Assembly: GCF_028453695.1 (NCBI RefSeq)
Contig: NC_135778.1
Span: 3,916,166-3,980,165 of the forward strand
DNA: 64,000 nt
Source: Augochlora pura
Taxonomy: Eukaryota; Arthropoda; Insecta; Hymenoptera; Halictidae
Direction: 5' to 3'
Numbering within the stretch: position 1 is the first letter of the stretch; each line of letters begins with the position of its first letter. A program made the position numbers and the translations under genes. Shown here one piece after another: positions 11,965-24,410 of this stretch. The notes below the pieces were generated by a model, which was not told the origin of the DNA, did no database searches, and was given only the letters and a program-made list of their open reading frames with translations.

Positions 11965-14819
11965 GCTGCGCTAGTTTTACTACTGCAGGCCGTTCTTGTG
12001 GCGAGCAAAGCGTTGGATCAGAATCAGTTGCAGCAGCAGTCTCAGCAACAATCTCAGAAGCAAGTACCGTACGTATCTCACTTTTTTATTAATTCTAGTC
12101 GTCTAACAATCGGTTACATTAAACACCGTTCTATAAACGGGAACTGTTTATTTATATTTCACTTTTTCCTGTTCTCTTCGTATATCTGTAATAAAAAAAA
12201 AACACAGAATCTGCAAAAATATATTTTTGAAGAAATATATATTAAAGAAAAATATATTTCATTAGATATATATATTAAAGAAAAATATATTTCTGAAGAA
12301 ATATATATTAAAGAAAAATATATTTCATTAGAAATATATATTAAAGAAAAATATATTTCATCAGAAATATATTTTTGCAGATTCTAAATTCTTCTAAAGT
12401 CTATACTTTAGAAATGGACATCTTAATTCCCAAGATTAGCATTCTGAATAAAAGTTTTCTCCCTGCGAATGGTTTAACATTATTCCACACGGGAAATAGT
12501 TGTAAAAATTTCTTCAACCAAATACAATTAATCTCACAACTTTTACAAAGTAACACGTTTTAAATACTTTCACAATAGGATTGTTCGGTGTTAAATAAAA
12601 TGTGTACAAGAGGCGGAGTCATTCGTGTGCAAATGATTCTGCGTCTCTCAAGCACGCGCATCCGCGATTTCGGGTTAATTAAACCGCGATCGACAAGATT
12701 CGTAACATTTCCGTAGTCCCATGAGAAACGCATTGAATCTGCGAGACGTTCTCACGTTTGGCGCCATCGCGTTGCACAGGAAAGTCGTATAAAACGTGTT
12801 CGAACAGCAGGTATGTTTGTTTTATTAGCGGAAAGTAGACAGCCCGGGGGGCCATGCTCATTATTTGCAAAACGAACTTATTTCGCGTGGCTCGCATCGC
12901 TTGTCGATTCACGTGGCCGATTAAGAAAGCAACGATCGTTGGAGCTAATTAGTCGCACGCTCTCGCAATTAACGCGAGAAAGAGCATCCAACGGCTTATC
13001 TTCGTAGGAATCTAATCGGGTCTAGTTCTAATAATTTCTGTTTCAATTACTTGTTTACTTCATTTTATGGTTTCGGTCATCACCAATGTTGATCACTCTA
13101 TTGTTCGTCACTCTTTCAATTGGATTGCATTTTAATCATGACCATCTTCGACTGCTTCTTAGGTACGGTACAGCGGCTCAGAAGCGGTGGGGCGATGACT
13201 TGGGAGGTGGCCACGGCGGTGGTGATCTTGGCGGTTACGGCGGCGACTTTGGCGGTGGACACACCGGTGGCGGCGACTTAGGCGGCCACGGCGGTGGCGA
13301 CCTAGGCGGTGGTGACCTAGGCGGCCACGGCGGTGGCGACCTTGGCGGCCACGGCGGTGGTTTCGGTGGCGATGTCGGCGGTGGTTACGGCGGCGATGTC
13401 GGCGGTGGTTACGACCATTCCGGCGGCGGTGACATCGGCGGGGGTGGTTACGGTCATTCCGGTGGCGCCGACCTATCCGGCGGCTTCGGTCATTCCGGTG
13501 GCGGCGACATCGGCGGTGGTTTAGGCCACTCCGGCGGCGGTGACATCGGCGCTTTGGCCCATTCCGCTGGCGGCGATCTCGGCGGCGGTTACGGTCCTTC
13601 GGGCGGCAACGGCGGCGGAGGTCTCGACGAACACCACGACGACCACCACCACGACCACCACGATAAAGGCTACTGGAAGAAGAAGCTGATCTGGAAACCC
13701 GGCTGGAAGAAGATCTGGAAGCCGGCGAAGAAGCAGATCTGGAAACCGGCGTGGAAGAAGATCTGGAAGCCGATCTGGGTGCCGACGCAGAAGGCGGTGT
13801 GGAAGGAGATCCAGGTCCCGGCCTGGAAGAAGATCTGGAAGCCGGTGTGGAAAGAGATACAGGTGCCCGTGTGGAAGGACATCCAGGTCCCTGCTTGGAA
13901 GAAGATCTGGAAGCCGGTCTGGAAGCCGATCCAGGTGCCGGCGTGGAAGGACATACAGGTTCCCGCTTGGAAACAGATTTGGAAGCCGGTCTGGAAAGAG
14001 ATCCAGGTGCCCGCGTGGAAGGAGATCCAAGTGCCGGCCTGGAAGAAGATCTGGGTACCGGAATGGGTCAAGGTCGGCATCCCTGGAGAGCATTACCACG
14101 GCACCGACCACCACGGCTGGCAGTACACCAGCCACGACCTATGGAAGAAGAAGCTGATCTGGAAACCGCTGTGGAAGAAATACTGGAAGCCGGCGAAGAA
14201 GCAGATCTGGGTGCCGGACAAGAAGCTGGAGTGGGTGTCGGCCTGGAAGCAGATCTGGAAGCCGGCTAAGAAACAGATCTGGGTGGACGACAAGAAGCTG
14301 GTGTGGAAGGAGGAGTGGAAACAGATCTGGAAGCCGTCGAAGAAGCAGATCTGGGTGCCGGACAAGAAGCTCGAATGGAAGGAAGCCTGGAAGCAGATCT
14401 GGAAGACGGACAAGAAGCTGGAGTGGATCCAGGATAAGAAGCTGGCTTGGAAGGAGGCCTGGAAGCAGATCTGGGTGCCCGCCTGGAAGGAGATATGGGT
14501 GCCGGGGTGGAAGAAGATCTGGAAACCGGTTTGGATCTCGGAGTGGTTCCCGTCCGAGGATCATCATCATCATCCTCACGGCGGATGGGAGGACCGTAAG
14601 GACAGTCAGGCCAAAGGCGCGCAGCTTGTTCCTTACAGTCCGGAAACGGTCACCAAGCAGAACTCCGTGACTCAGCAGCGTCAAGTTGACGAGAACAAGG
14701 TCAGGTGGGACAGATCGTCGAAGCCGCCCGTGAAAGACATCAGCCAGGACTTGGTCCCGCCGCCCCTGGACGCGAATCAAAACGTCGCGCCGGCGAACTT
14801 CGCGTTCCCCAATCACTGA
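11965..14819 (+). CDS. Secreted Gly-rich/Trp-Lys octad-repeat protein (5' incomplete)
   Basis: Two exons are supported. The first, 11965-12068, follows an acceptor (TTCACAG) and codes a hydrophobic core, AALVLLLQAVLVASKA, then a Gln-rich stretch: a secretory signal peptide without its Met. Donor GTACGT at 12069 and acceptor CTTCTTAG before 13163 join in matching phase (CC+G). The second, 13163-14819, codes a Gly-rich region (about 13195-13620, GGGDLGG/GHSGGGDIG motifs), a His/Asp cluster, then a Trp/Lys domain built of octapeptides (consensus [AV]WKxI[WQ][KV]P). A His/Gly linker splits that domain in two, and both halves begin with WKKKLIWKP. A polar tail of about 85 residues ends the protein. 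I do not recognise a named family. Gly-rich plus repetitive aromatic composition suggests an extracellular, cuticular or silk-like structural protein (inference). Alternative: translation from the ATG at 13086, which would need no splicing. Confidence 0.75.
12206..12385. repeat. Inverted repeat enclosing 33-bp tandem repeats, intronic
   Basis: AGAATCTGCAAAAATATATTT (12206-12226) is the exact complement of 12365-12385. Between them lie about 4.5 copies of a 33-bp AT-rich unit (ATATATATTAAAGAAAAATA core), alternating CATTAG and CTGAAG endings. The block sits inside the intron of the octad-repeat gene. It could be a small foldback element. Confidence 0.8.
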
Positions 14820-15086
14820 ACACATCGTCGCCCCTCCCCATAGGATGCTTGTACAAAAGATCTGTCCGAGATAGTATTGTATAATAAGCCGCTGTATATA
14901 TTACCGTAGGTCTACGATAAGTTCTAGAGGATTAAGCGTTTTCTCCCATTCGATTAATCGACTGACACGATCCTATTCACTATACCCTTCGACGAGAGGT
15001 GACCTCGTATCTAACGTATCCATTATGTATAGTTTTTTTTTATACGATGTTGTTGTTACCCTACTTTGTTAACCGATGCCGTTGAG

Positions 15087-15092
15087 AATAAA
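15087..15092 (+). terminator. Polyadenylation signal of the octad-repeat gene
   Basis: AATAAA lies 268 bp after the stop codon at 14817-14819, with T/GT-rich sequence (GTTGGTGAAATATTTTGTT) just downstream. Confidence 0.6.
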
Positions 15093-15131
15093 GTTGGTGA
15101 AATATTTTGTTAAACCGGCCTGTTGTATTAT

Positions 15132-15150
15132 CCCCCCCCCCCCCCCCCCC
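15132..15150. repeat. Poly-C homopolymer (19 C)
   Basis: An uninterrupted run of 19 C. Its length is likely to vary between alleles or to be mis-called. Confidence 0.95.
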
Positions 15151-18100
15151 GAGTCTGTTTTCATCGAGATAAACAATCGCGTTCCTTTTTAACCGAGAGA
15201 ATCACGCAAGCAGAAACTATGGAATTATCGAAGAAGTCTATGAAAACCTTAACCTAAACTTAGGACGTATTGTTAGTTTAAACATACTTTCTTGACTGAA
15301 AAGACAACGTAAATCAAAATCATTGCACGGTTCGCTCGAACCCCCTCGATGTTACAACAAGCAGACGACGGATTTCAGACACGTCTACGCACAGATTTAT
15401 ACCCGATCGAAATATTCCAGAACGTAATCGCCGGTTTCTCGGGAAGAGGCTGTTTTCGACAACTTTCTTCCGACCGTTTCTCCGTCGCCGCGATCTCGGC
15501 CCATTACCGGTATTAACATCGTAAAACCGGCTAATCCCCGGTGTTACGGGTGGTCGGCGATAAAAATGCGTTAACACCTTCGCATTATTATTTCGCCCAG
15601 TCATCGCGGTGCCCACGCTCGACATGACGCAACGCGGGTCCCGCCGCGAAACCGGAGAAAGTCGAGATCCGTTCCACGGTAGGAAGCCGGGTGCTCGTAT
15701 ATGGGGAGACCTCGACCGTGGAGAAAGTGTCCGTACACCTACACATTGTCGCGCGCACCGTCGACATAAATTAATTCGTGCTGGTGTAACCAGCGGCGAC
15801 GGGGCCGGGAATGCGTCGCAGAAATGGGAATGACGATCTCCCGGGCGCCGTTGATTGTTCTCGAAAGGTATCCCCGGAGGCGTATCGAATGATTGGTAGA
15901 AAACGAAACGACGTGTCGCGAAAAGATGTCCTCCGAGCGGGCCGGAAGTAGCCGACTGGCACTCGTAAATTCAACCGTGCCGTGATTATGAATACACGTG
16001 TATGGATTTGAACGAAGCTTGTTGATGCATTGCGAAACGAAGGCATTGTCTAGGGGACCGGCTGACACAAGTAGGCAACTTTCATTTCAAGAAACTTATT
16101 TGCCACGGAACCAACGAATGACCCAAGAAAGTCACTTTGCTGCATTCGACGTATCTAGTCATCACGTTTTTCTAGCAAATTCTATTGGGTAGAGTCTAGC
16201 AGCACGGATATTTAGTTGTCAATTTCCTGTTTTCACCGATCGGTTCTTAACACAAATCGGGAAGCTTCGCGACCGACGGACGACCATTTTGTTTTCGCTA
16301 TTTTTCTAAAATTCTAACCCTTTGTCATTTGATTGCTCGAGTAACTACGAAACCATTTTCCAGGGAAGTATCTATATTCTAATCTTAAAGGCAGTTTCAA
16401 TATGTAAGCAACCAGGTTCTGTGCTTCGCGCGAACGGCAACCTTGTTCTAAGAATTCTGTGCTTCGCGCGAACAGAAGTTTGCTCGAGCGGAGGTTGGTC
16501 CCATCGCTAGGTGCAACCTCGCCGCGTCAAACGGCAAACGGTTGATCGTGTGCCGCGCGAATCCGCGACGGAATCGACTCGCGAGGTCCGACAAGAGAGA
16601 AACTGTGCCCGATCCGGCCGCCGGGGGTCAGACTTTTCATCACGAGTGTCGTTCCGATCGAGAAACAGCCGGAGAAATGTCGCGTGTGCATTTTCTAATC
16701 GATCCTGTCGATTGCGGTTTTCACTTTCCTCGTGGTCCTCATTCCCTCCGCGTATCCCCGTCGCAACTTTGTCGCGTTCCCTGCTCCGCACGCTTCCGAG
16801 CACGAAAATTCATGGATCTTCGTAACCCGTGATAATCACTCCGAGCATGGAAACCGCAAATACGATATTCGATAAATCAAACGCAAAGATTGTGAAAGGA
16901 AATTCTATTGATTCGTGATTTATCGCTACGAGATTCGCGAGGCTTTATAGTAGGCAATATAGGCAACGGAACCGTGTACGGAAGGAAAAGTTGATTGCTA
17001 TGGAAATTATATGTATTCGTGTGTCCGTGGATCGGAGATTCTTCGGTTGACATTTATGATCGCGAAGCGGTCAACTGATACATAAGTCAAACGGATTCAC
17101 TCGCCTTTTCTTTCAACGTCGGTCATTTTCACCGCCGCGGCTTCGCGAGGGTTCGCGTTCAAGGTCGTTTCTCTCGAGAAAATTCTTTTCTACGCGCGCG
17201 TTCGAATGGAAATCGCGCACGCGTCGAACGGCCGTCGATTACCGCGATAATGATCGCCTTTACGCTTTGACAGCCTTCGCCGACGCGTTAAATGGCCACG
17301 CGAAACAATTCCCAATTACGGGATGATTTTTACCGGTTTCTGCTCTTCAACTCTGTACGCTACGATTTCCATTGCAACTGCGTTGATTAGTAATTATCTT
17401 TTGTGCATAATAATTTTTTAAAAAATAAATAAAATAGATATTAAAATAAATATTATAATAAATAAAAATAAATAAAATAAATATTAAAATAAATAAAAAT
17501 AAATAAAATAAATATTAAAATAAATAAAAATAAATAAAATAAATATTAAAATAAATAAAAATATAAAAAAATTAAAAAATTATAATTAAATAATATATAA
17601 ATATAATATATAATAATATATAATATAAATAATAATATATAAATAATATAAAATATAATTAAATTATAATTAAAATTAAAAAATTATAAATAAAAATAAA
17701 TAAAATAAATATTAAAATAAATAAAAATAAATATTTTGAAACAGTATGCGGCGACGACCTCCGTCACTTGCCGACAGATGGCTTCCTTTTCTAAAAGCTA
17801 CCAAGATCGTCCCTGTTTCTACATATACGCCGCAGCCGTCGATTTACCCTTATCTCTGTCTAAGGCTGGGTCCGCAAGAAAACCTTATTGACGAGTCCAC
17901 TAGCGGGCCCGGGACGAAACAGCTCTCTTTCCATTTCCTCACCAATAAAGTCGCAAGACTATTTAGAGCGCCACAAGAACTTGGCGCCAGCTAACATCGA
18001 TACCAGTCGCACTGAAACGAACGCGATACTGTAAAACGTTCTAGCCTTAGAAAGCGACAATAATAGAATAATAACAAGGTACTATTTGATCGCGTCAATG

Positions 18101-20385
18101 ATGCGATTGGATCTAGCACAATGGCGATTGTGTGGAAAACTGAACGGCAATTGAAGGTATTATAATCAGTGATTACTAATCGCCGAGATGCGATTGATGC
18201 CTCTATTGTGTTTACTCTACGTTGAAATCGGGATTAATTTGCTGGAATGTCGAGGTACAAAATTGCCATAGTTTCGAGCATTGTGGGAACGACGCTACGG
18301 AATCAAACGATATAAATCGGCAGAATGATAGTACACGCGATCGTTACGGGATCGTTGAAATAGTACAATAGCGGAGCATCGAAATAACGGCGGGCGATGG
18401 TAATAGTAGCTGTCGCCGTTTACTATATCGAAATGGTAACGCGAAGATTGACTTTGCGAAGTCGCGGTCGCAAATGCCACTTGTGGAACATGCTTCGCCG
18501 TTTGTTCTACAACCGTGCTCATGAATATTTAACCAGCGAACGATTATTCGGACTGCTTCGCACGAGCGAACAGATGTTCGAGGCCTGTCGAAGCGTGATT
18601 CGGGGCTCTTTTAACGACTACGAATTCCATTTTGGTAATGCGATTGTTTACTTTTTACGTCTGTTAATACTCAAAAGTATTTATATTCGTTATATTTAAT
18701 CGACAAAGTATGTTGAAATGAATCGCATTTGAACAGAAAGAAGTGAATACATTTTTCTATGGTGGAACGTGTTAGGATTAATTGGTTTAATTTCAGTACA
18801 CATAACGTACAGTTGTTGCCTGCTTGATGGTTATGTGAGGTTATGTCAGGTTATGTTTATAACATCTTCCTGTGTGCTGTATTGCGAAAATTAACGTTAT
18901 CACTTTATACAAGATTTTATCAATATTATTATTATTATTAATGCACCGCAGTTATTTATAAAATTGTTGATACATTATCTGCGATTTAATTATTTAACAG
19001 AGAAATAAAATCGTCATTGATTTCGATAATTTCTTAATCGCGATCTAATGATTAATTTTCCGTGGAAACGAAGATCCATAGTTTCCGCGTTAAATTCTTC
19101 CACGTTGTCACCTCTCACGGAAGATCAACGAAAGCGTGGAAATAAACGGCCTCGCGCATGCCCAGCCACGCCGGATACGATAATTAACGATACCGTTGTC
19201 GAGCCCGCGAGATCGCTTCGATTTCCCCTAGGTTCACTGAAAAGCGGAACCAGTCCGGTCGGTTCACTTCCCATCGCCCCGACCAGGAAATAATCTCCGA
19301 ACCGTTTCCCAAAGGAGTCGTTCTTATCGCGGCCTCTCGTCGAACCAGATTTTTCACTTTTTCCACGACACTTTTTTCTTACCCCGACAGCGATCGATAA
19401 GATACCGTGAAAGGCCTGCAACAAAGTAGTCGCCGCGTAATTAGCAGCGATTTCTGATCGGTCCGCGAGTTTCGGACGGATCCCGTTTCACGCGATTGCA
19501 CTAAAATAGCAAAATAGTTCAACTATCGCTGAACAAGGATCTTCGAACGGATTCGTCTCTCTCTCTCTGCCCTGCGCGAGAAGTTTCAAGTAGAAGTCGT
19601 TCAAGTTCATCGAACGTGTTTTCTACTTTGCATGTCCATGGAACCTGTTCGATGAATTATTTAGATCCTTTTTTTTATTTGCACGTCTACGGCGGCATAT
19701 TATTAGATCGAGGCTGCGCGATTGTCGCGCACGCGACCGGAAGTCCATCCTTCGATGAAGTGAAATCTCTGGTATGCAAAAGACTTCCGCGTCCGAATTG
19801 ATTTCATGCATTTCGTATTCCGGACAGAAATCGTACAGCCGGCCCCGAACAAATTGCCTGGCATGCGAATGAGTAAAACGGACGTCGAGAAAACTGGAGA
19901 TCTTTCGCAACCTTCGCAACAATCTCTTCCTACCATCCACCGTAATTTAAATCTTTCGATTAATAACTATATGTACTCGTTCGCTGTATTATTGCATCAA
20001 TGATAAGCGTTGAGAATGTTCCCTGAAAAAATGCCATGCATTTTAAAAGTTCAGGAATTATAAAAACATGGTTAATAGATGCGTTGTGTTTGTCAAATAT
20101 TCAACGGTTGCCGAGATCGTAGTTCAGCTTCTGTGCAGCACTGCGCATCCTAACGTCGACGAAATAAGGAACGAACTTTCAGGGTCCCGTAACAGTGCAG
20201 CAAACGAGACGAGTGCCGTGAAAAGGATGTCCCACACAAAAAGATATTTTCGTCATAGGCCATGGGTGTCAAGCCGATAATATCACAGGGTGGCACCAGA
20301 AACGTTTTTGTTACCATACGTATATATGACTGGTATAGTAACCGCGCGTACGAAGCAACGAAGAGAAGTATCAGTGCATCCGAAG
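15151..20385. other. Intergenic; no gene seen
   Basis: No exon chain or conserved motif was found. The region holds CpG-rich stretches (15.4-15.9, 16.5-16.8, 17.1-17.3 and 19.1-19.5 kb), an AT-rich tandem array, and short AGGTTATGT repeats at 18.83-18.86 kb. The longest frame, plus-strand 18397-18699, has no recognisable domain. Confidence 0.6.
17410..17740. repeat. AT-rich tandem repeat, ~31-bp period
   Basis: AAATAAATATTAAAATAAAT-type units recur with a period near 31 bp from about 17410 to 17560. They break down into TAATATAAA-type low complexity and reappear once near 17690-17735. Confidence 0.85.
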
Positions 20386-23300
20386 ATGTTGTTCGCGGCG
20401 TTCTCTATTTTACTTCTGCTCTGCGTCCTCTGCGTCTGTAATTGCCTCAAGCCGCGAAACTTTCCACCTGGTGCGTCAACGTGCTGCGAATATTTAACAA
20501 AATTCTCCCATATTCTAATCAGGATTCGATATCACGTTATTTCACAATAATTATTATACAATAATTGTTCTAATCGAATTTACGTAAACGTCACTTTTTC
20601 CTTTAAATTCTGTAAAATATGTCAACCCTCTCAGATCGTGTCGCAATTTCGGTTTACAATTTTGTTTGTTGAATTGAAAAAGGCGAAATATCTTAACAAA
20701 GTTCACCGAGGAATATTTCAATTTTCCTCAGAAATAACTCCGTCCATTTTTATATCGTTATTCGACAAGTATTGCTCCATTTTTTATTTTTATTCAACTA
20801 GATTTAACCAGACTTTTAATTAATGACTTAAGACGAAAGATTGAGACGATGTTCATATCTGTCGTTCAACGATCGGACAGGTCCGCAATGGCTGCCGTTC
20901 TTCGGCTGCTTCCTCCTGTTCCAACGACTGAAACGGAAACACGGATACGGTTACCTGGCGTTCCGCGAGCTGGCGAAAACGTACGGGCCGATTTTGGGCC
21001 TGAAATTGGGGAACCAAAAAGTAGTCGTGATCTCGACGCACGATCTCGTGAAGAAGGCCCTCCTCCGGGACGAGTTCAATGGCAGACCAGGCGGGTTCTT
21101 CTTCAGAGTTCGCGCGTTTGGAAAGAACAAAGGTACATATTTTGCTACGGAATCTGCTTCGAGAATAAATCCGTGCAACATCCACGCTGTGCATCGAGCA
21201 TCGATATTCATTCTGGCTTGTCTCTGCGCTAGGTATTTTGTTTTCCGAAGGCCCGTCGTGGTCCCAGAGCCGTCGTTTCACCATGCGGCATCTTCGAGTT
21301 TTCGGTTTCGGCCAATCGATCATGGAGAATCACACGAAAATCGAGGCGGAGAGCCTGGTTAATTATCTCCGTCGTTCCAGCGAGAAAGGGCCGGTCCTCA
21401 TGCACACCGCCTTCGACGTTGCAGTCTTGAATGCGCTTTGGTGCATGTTCGCGGGCCACAGGTTCGACTACGAGAACGAGAAATTGAAGGAGATACTCGA
21501 CGCTGTCCACGATGCATTCAGGTAGATTAAAAATAAGTCCGAGCGATTTTTAACCCATTATACTATAATAACGAGCCAGACCCGTGGTGAAGATTCTATG
21601 CAAGCTCCACTAAAAATAAATAAATTCTTCTGTTATCAAAGTATAGAAACGAAGATGAAAACAGACAATGCAGGAAGCAAAAATTGTCTGGTCTTGTTAA
21701 GAAAATTATTTATTCAGTGCTAATCGTCACAGCATAAAAGGAGTAATAGTGCAAGGGGTTTGCGTCGGATATAGTTAACAATTGCCAATGATTATCTCTA
21801 TGACATCGTTCAGACAACTGCATCCGTAATAAATGTAACAGCGCGTCAACATCGTTGTTTCGTTTCCGTCGCAGGTTGATGGACACGATGGGCGGAATAA
21901 TTTCGCAAATGCCATTCCTGCGTTTCGTAATACCAGAGTCGTCGGGTTACAACGATCTGATGAGAATCCTTCGGAAGCTGTGGAGCTTCTTGGACGAGGA
22001 GATCAGCGAGCACGAGAAACGACTGTCCGGAAGCCAGCCGCAAGATCTGATCGACGCCTTCCTCTTGGAGATTTCCGCCAATAATGGCAGTCGTGACGAC
22101 ACCATATTCGATCGTGAGCTACTCTAATACGATATTTCTGATCTCGCGTATCATTCGGATCTTATCAAAGAGATTTTTAATACCGTTAGGAGAAAGCTTG
22201 CTTGTTCTGTGTTTGGACCTATTTCTGGCCGGCTCGAAGACCACGACCGACACTCTGGCGTTCATTATGCTGTTCTCCTCGTTGCATCCGGAATGGATTA
22301 AGACGTTGCAGGAGGAGTTGGACAACGTTGTCGGCAGAGCGCGATTTCCAACTTCGGAGGATCTGTCGTCGCTGCCGATGATGGAGGCGTTCCTCGCGGA
22401 GGTAACTGAACAATTAATTAACCCCTTGCACTGTAATAAAGATTCCATGTAATTTGTACTAAATACGAATATTATTAATTTCTCATCAATCGAAAGAAAA
22501 TTGCGTTTTTTATTATCAAAGTCTAAAAGCAGAAATAAATAAAGACGATACGAAAAAAACGAAAATGATATGGTTCTGTTAAATAAAATATTAAGGACAA
22601 ATAGAGCCGTAGTGCAAGGGGTTAAAATGTTATTTTTCTCAATTCGTCTGGGACGATTAAAAATTTCTTTGCTAGATACAACGATATTTGATCCTAACGC
22701 CGCTCGGACTGCCCCATAACACAACGAAAGACGTAATACTGAACGACTATCGTATTCCGAAGGTTTGTGTTAATCGAAAGAAAATGTAGTCGACAATTTA
22801 AAAATTGGAAATTTATTCGCCGTTTCAGGACACGATTATTCTCCTGGATTTAAGTAGCGCGAGCCATGACCCAGCTTACTGGGATCAACCGGAGGAATTC
22901 CGACCGCAACGATTTCTAGACGAAAATGGCCGATTCGTCCAGAACAATGCGAGCATACCATTCAGCTTAGGTAAACTTTCTAACAAATTAATCAACGACG
23001 AACGAAACAAGAACGTTCCTTTAATTGCAAGCAATTATATTCACAGTTCTAATAAAAAATCTCCTGTCATTGTTATGATAAAACATCTCTTGTCGTTGCA
23101 GGTCTTTGGCATCAAAGATAAAATCTTTTCATTTTAATTACGAATTTTTTGTTCTCAATTTTTATTACAGTTTTTACTTTACAGACATTTTCAGCTCTTT
23201 TATATAACATAAAAAAGATAAAAATATATAAAAATGTTAATATATAAAATGTATGCCGCTCGGCTGGTCAACGTTCACGCAGTCAACGCGAATGAATATT

Positions 23301-23725
23301 TTGCCGTGAAATATCCCCGCGAACACGGATCTCGGATGCGTAATCCGATCTTCGTGAATGATTTCGTACGATAAAATCGAATTTGTCGTGGCGGATTTGA
23401 ATAGAAATTTGTCGCCGGACGGTGACGCCAGGCGAATGAAATCCCGAAAATTTCTACGAACACGCCTGCCCGTAACGTTTAAAATGCAGGATGTCGGTGA
23501 CGGTCCGTCCTTGTTTCAGGGAAACGACGATGCCCGGGAGAAATGCTCGCCCGCAGCACGATATTCCTATTCTTCGCCTACGTTATACATTACTTCGACG
23601 TCGAAATTTCACCGGATCACGGCGATCCGGACCCGAACGGTTACGACGGTTTCGCTATATCGCCGAAACCGTATTATCTGAAGCTGGCGAAGAGATCGGA
23701 CGTCCCGAATACGGAGAACACGTGA
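20386..23725 (+). CDS. Cytochrome P450, clan 2 (gene A, 503 aa)
   Basis: Eight exons: 20386-20470, 20881-21132, 21233-21521, 21875-22113, 22190-22401, 22676-22762, 22829-22970, 23520-23725. All introns are GT-AG, and phases add to 1512 nt (503 aa plus stop), normal for microsomal insect P450s. Residues 1-24 form a membrane anchor, followed by the FPPGP hinge. Signatures: C-helix W122-SQS-R126; I-helix A302-GSKTT; ExxR at E359-IQ-R362; PQRF for PERF; heme loop F433-SLG-KRR-C440-PG. It is a heme monooxygenase of the ER membrane; the substrate is unknown. The sequence is closest in style to the CYP15/303/305 group, but I cannot assign a family. Lys replaces the usual acidic residue before the I-helix Thr. 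It is divergently oriented to the paralogous array that follows, and introns 3 and 5 carry MITEs. Confidence 0.88.
21550..21762. mobile_element. TTAA MITE, family 3, copy 1 (decayed)
   Basis: The left end is TTAACCCATTATACTATAAT and the right end is AGTGCAAGGGGTTTG, matching the family at 22422-22621 (TTAACCCCTTGCACT). The right TTAA has mutated to TTTG. It sits in intron 3 of P450 gene A. Confidence 0.65.
22422..22621. mobile_element. TTAA MITE, family 3, copy 2
   Basis: A 200-bp element with perfect inverted ends CCCCTTGCACT / AGTGCAAGGGG and TTAA at 22418-22421 and 22622-22625. It lies in intron 5 of P450 gene A and has no coding capacity. Confidence 0.85.
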
Positions 23726-23801
23726 ACGGAAATGATTTGGTAGTATCCAGCCGACGAGTATTGTTGTGCGAATTCACATTTTTATAGACTATCATCGACG
23801 G

Positions 23802-23807
23802 AATAAA
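23802..23807 (+). terminator. Polyadenylation signal of P450 gene A
   Basis: AATAAA lies 77 bp after the stop codon at 23723-23725, in an otherwise AT-rich 3' region. Confidence 0.6.
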
Positions 23808-23965
23808 TGAAAAATTTCGTTGGCTGGTGGGAGACTCTTTGAAACAAAATTGGAATAAAAAGAATAATAATTACACGACGCTAAGATCTGCTGTCTTCCA
23901 ATTACTATTTTTAATGTAAGGAATTTTTTTCGGGTATTTAAGGTATTCTTCGGTAACTTAATTAA

Positions 23966-24228
23966 CACTTTACCGACCGGTAGCCTATAAATCGGCTTTT
24001 TTCCACCGATCGGTAGCCTGCGTATTGGTTGTCATAGTAACCATCAACTTTTTCATCTATTATTTAGATCAATATGTTATATTGTACTACCATAAGCTTT
24101 AATATTATTATATAACTTTTTAAATATTAAATATCTTCCGGGATTAATAAAATAAATGAAATCAAAATAGTAACGAAAATTTAACGTCGAACTCAATTTT
24201 TATGACCAAATGACCGGTCGATAAAGTG
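23966..24228. mobile_element. TTAA MITE, family 2
   Basis: A 263-bp element with left end CACTTTACCGACCGGT. The right end is its complement with one mismatch (ACCGGTCGATAAAGTG). TTAA lies at 23962-23965 and 24229-24232. The left end repeats CCGATCGGTAGCCT internally. No transposase frame. Confidence 0.85.
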
Positions 24229-24410
24229 TTAAGCAAACCTTTTGTGTACAATTTTTAACAGTATTTCTCTCTATATAGAAAAGTGAATTTGTTTTGCTGA
24301 TGAAATTGGGCGAACTAATTTCCAATTTAGCCGCACCAGTTCGTAAATTAATATATTTCGGTGTACAGAATCGAATGCATGTGCGTCGAAATACAAATTA
24401 TTACTTCTTT

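Noticed and set aside
13086..13162. ATG at 13086 as true start, with the hydrophobic MLITLLFVTLSIGL as signal peptide
   Set aside because: Possible, but a strong acceptor at 13161-13162 in correct phase with a better signal-peptide exon upstream makes it more likely intronic. Kept as the alternative.
13521..14825. Long antisense open frames (up to 228 aa) opposite the octad-repeat exon
   Set aside because: They are the complement of a low-complexity repeat (Leu/Pro/Asp or Phe/Gln-rich shadows) with no splice context or independent motif.
18397..18699. 100-codon plus-strand frame
   Set aside because: No recognisable motif or neighbouring exon. The C-terminal part is AT-rich hydrophobic translation typical of non-coding DNA.
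18830..18860. AGGTTATGT repeats as telomeric-type sequence
   Set aside because: Only three short imperfect copies, not TTAGG arrays. Similar AGGTTATG pieces are scattered (27.3, 34.9, 44.9 kb) and look like dispersed repeat debris.
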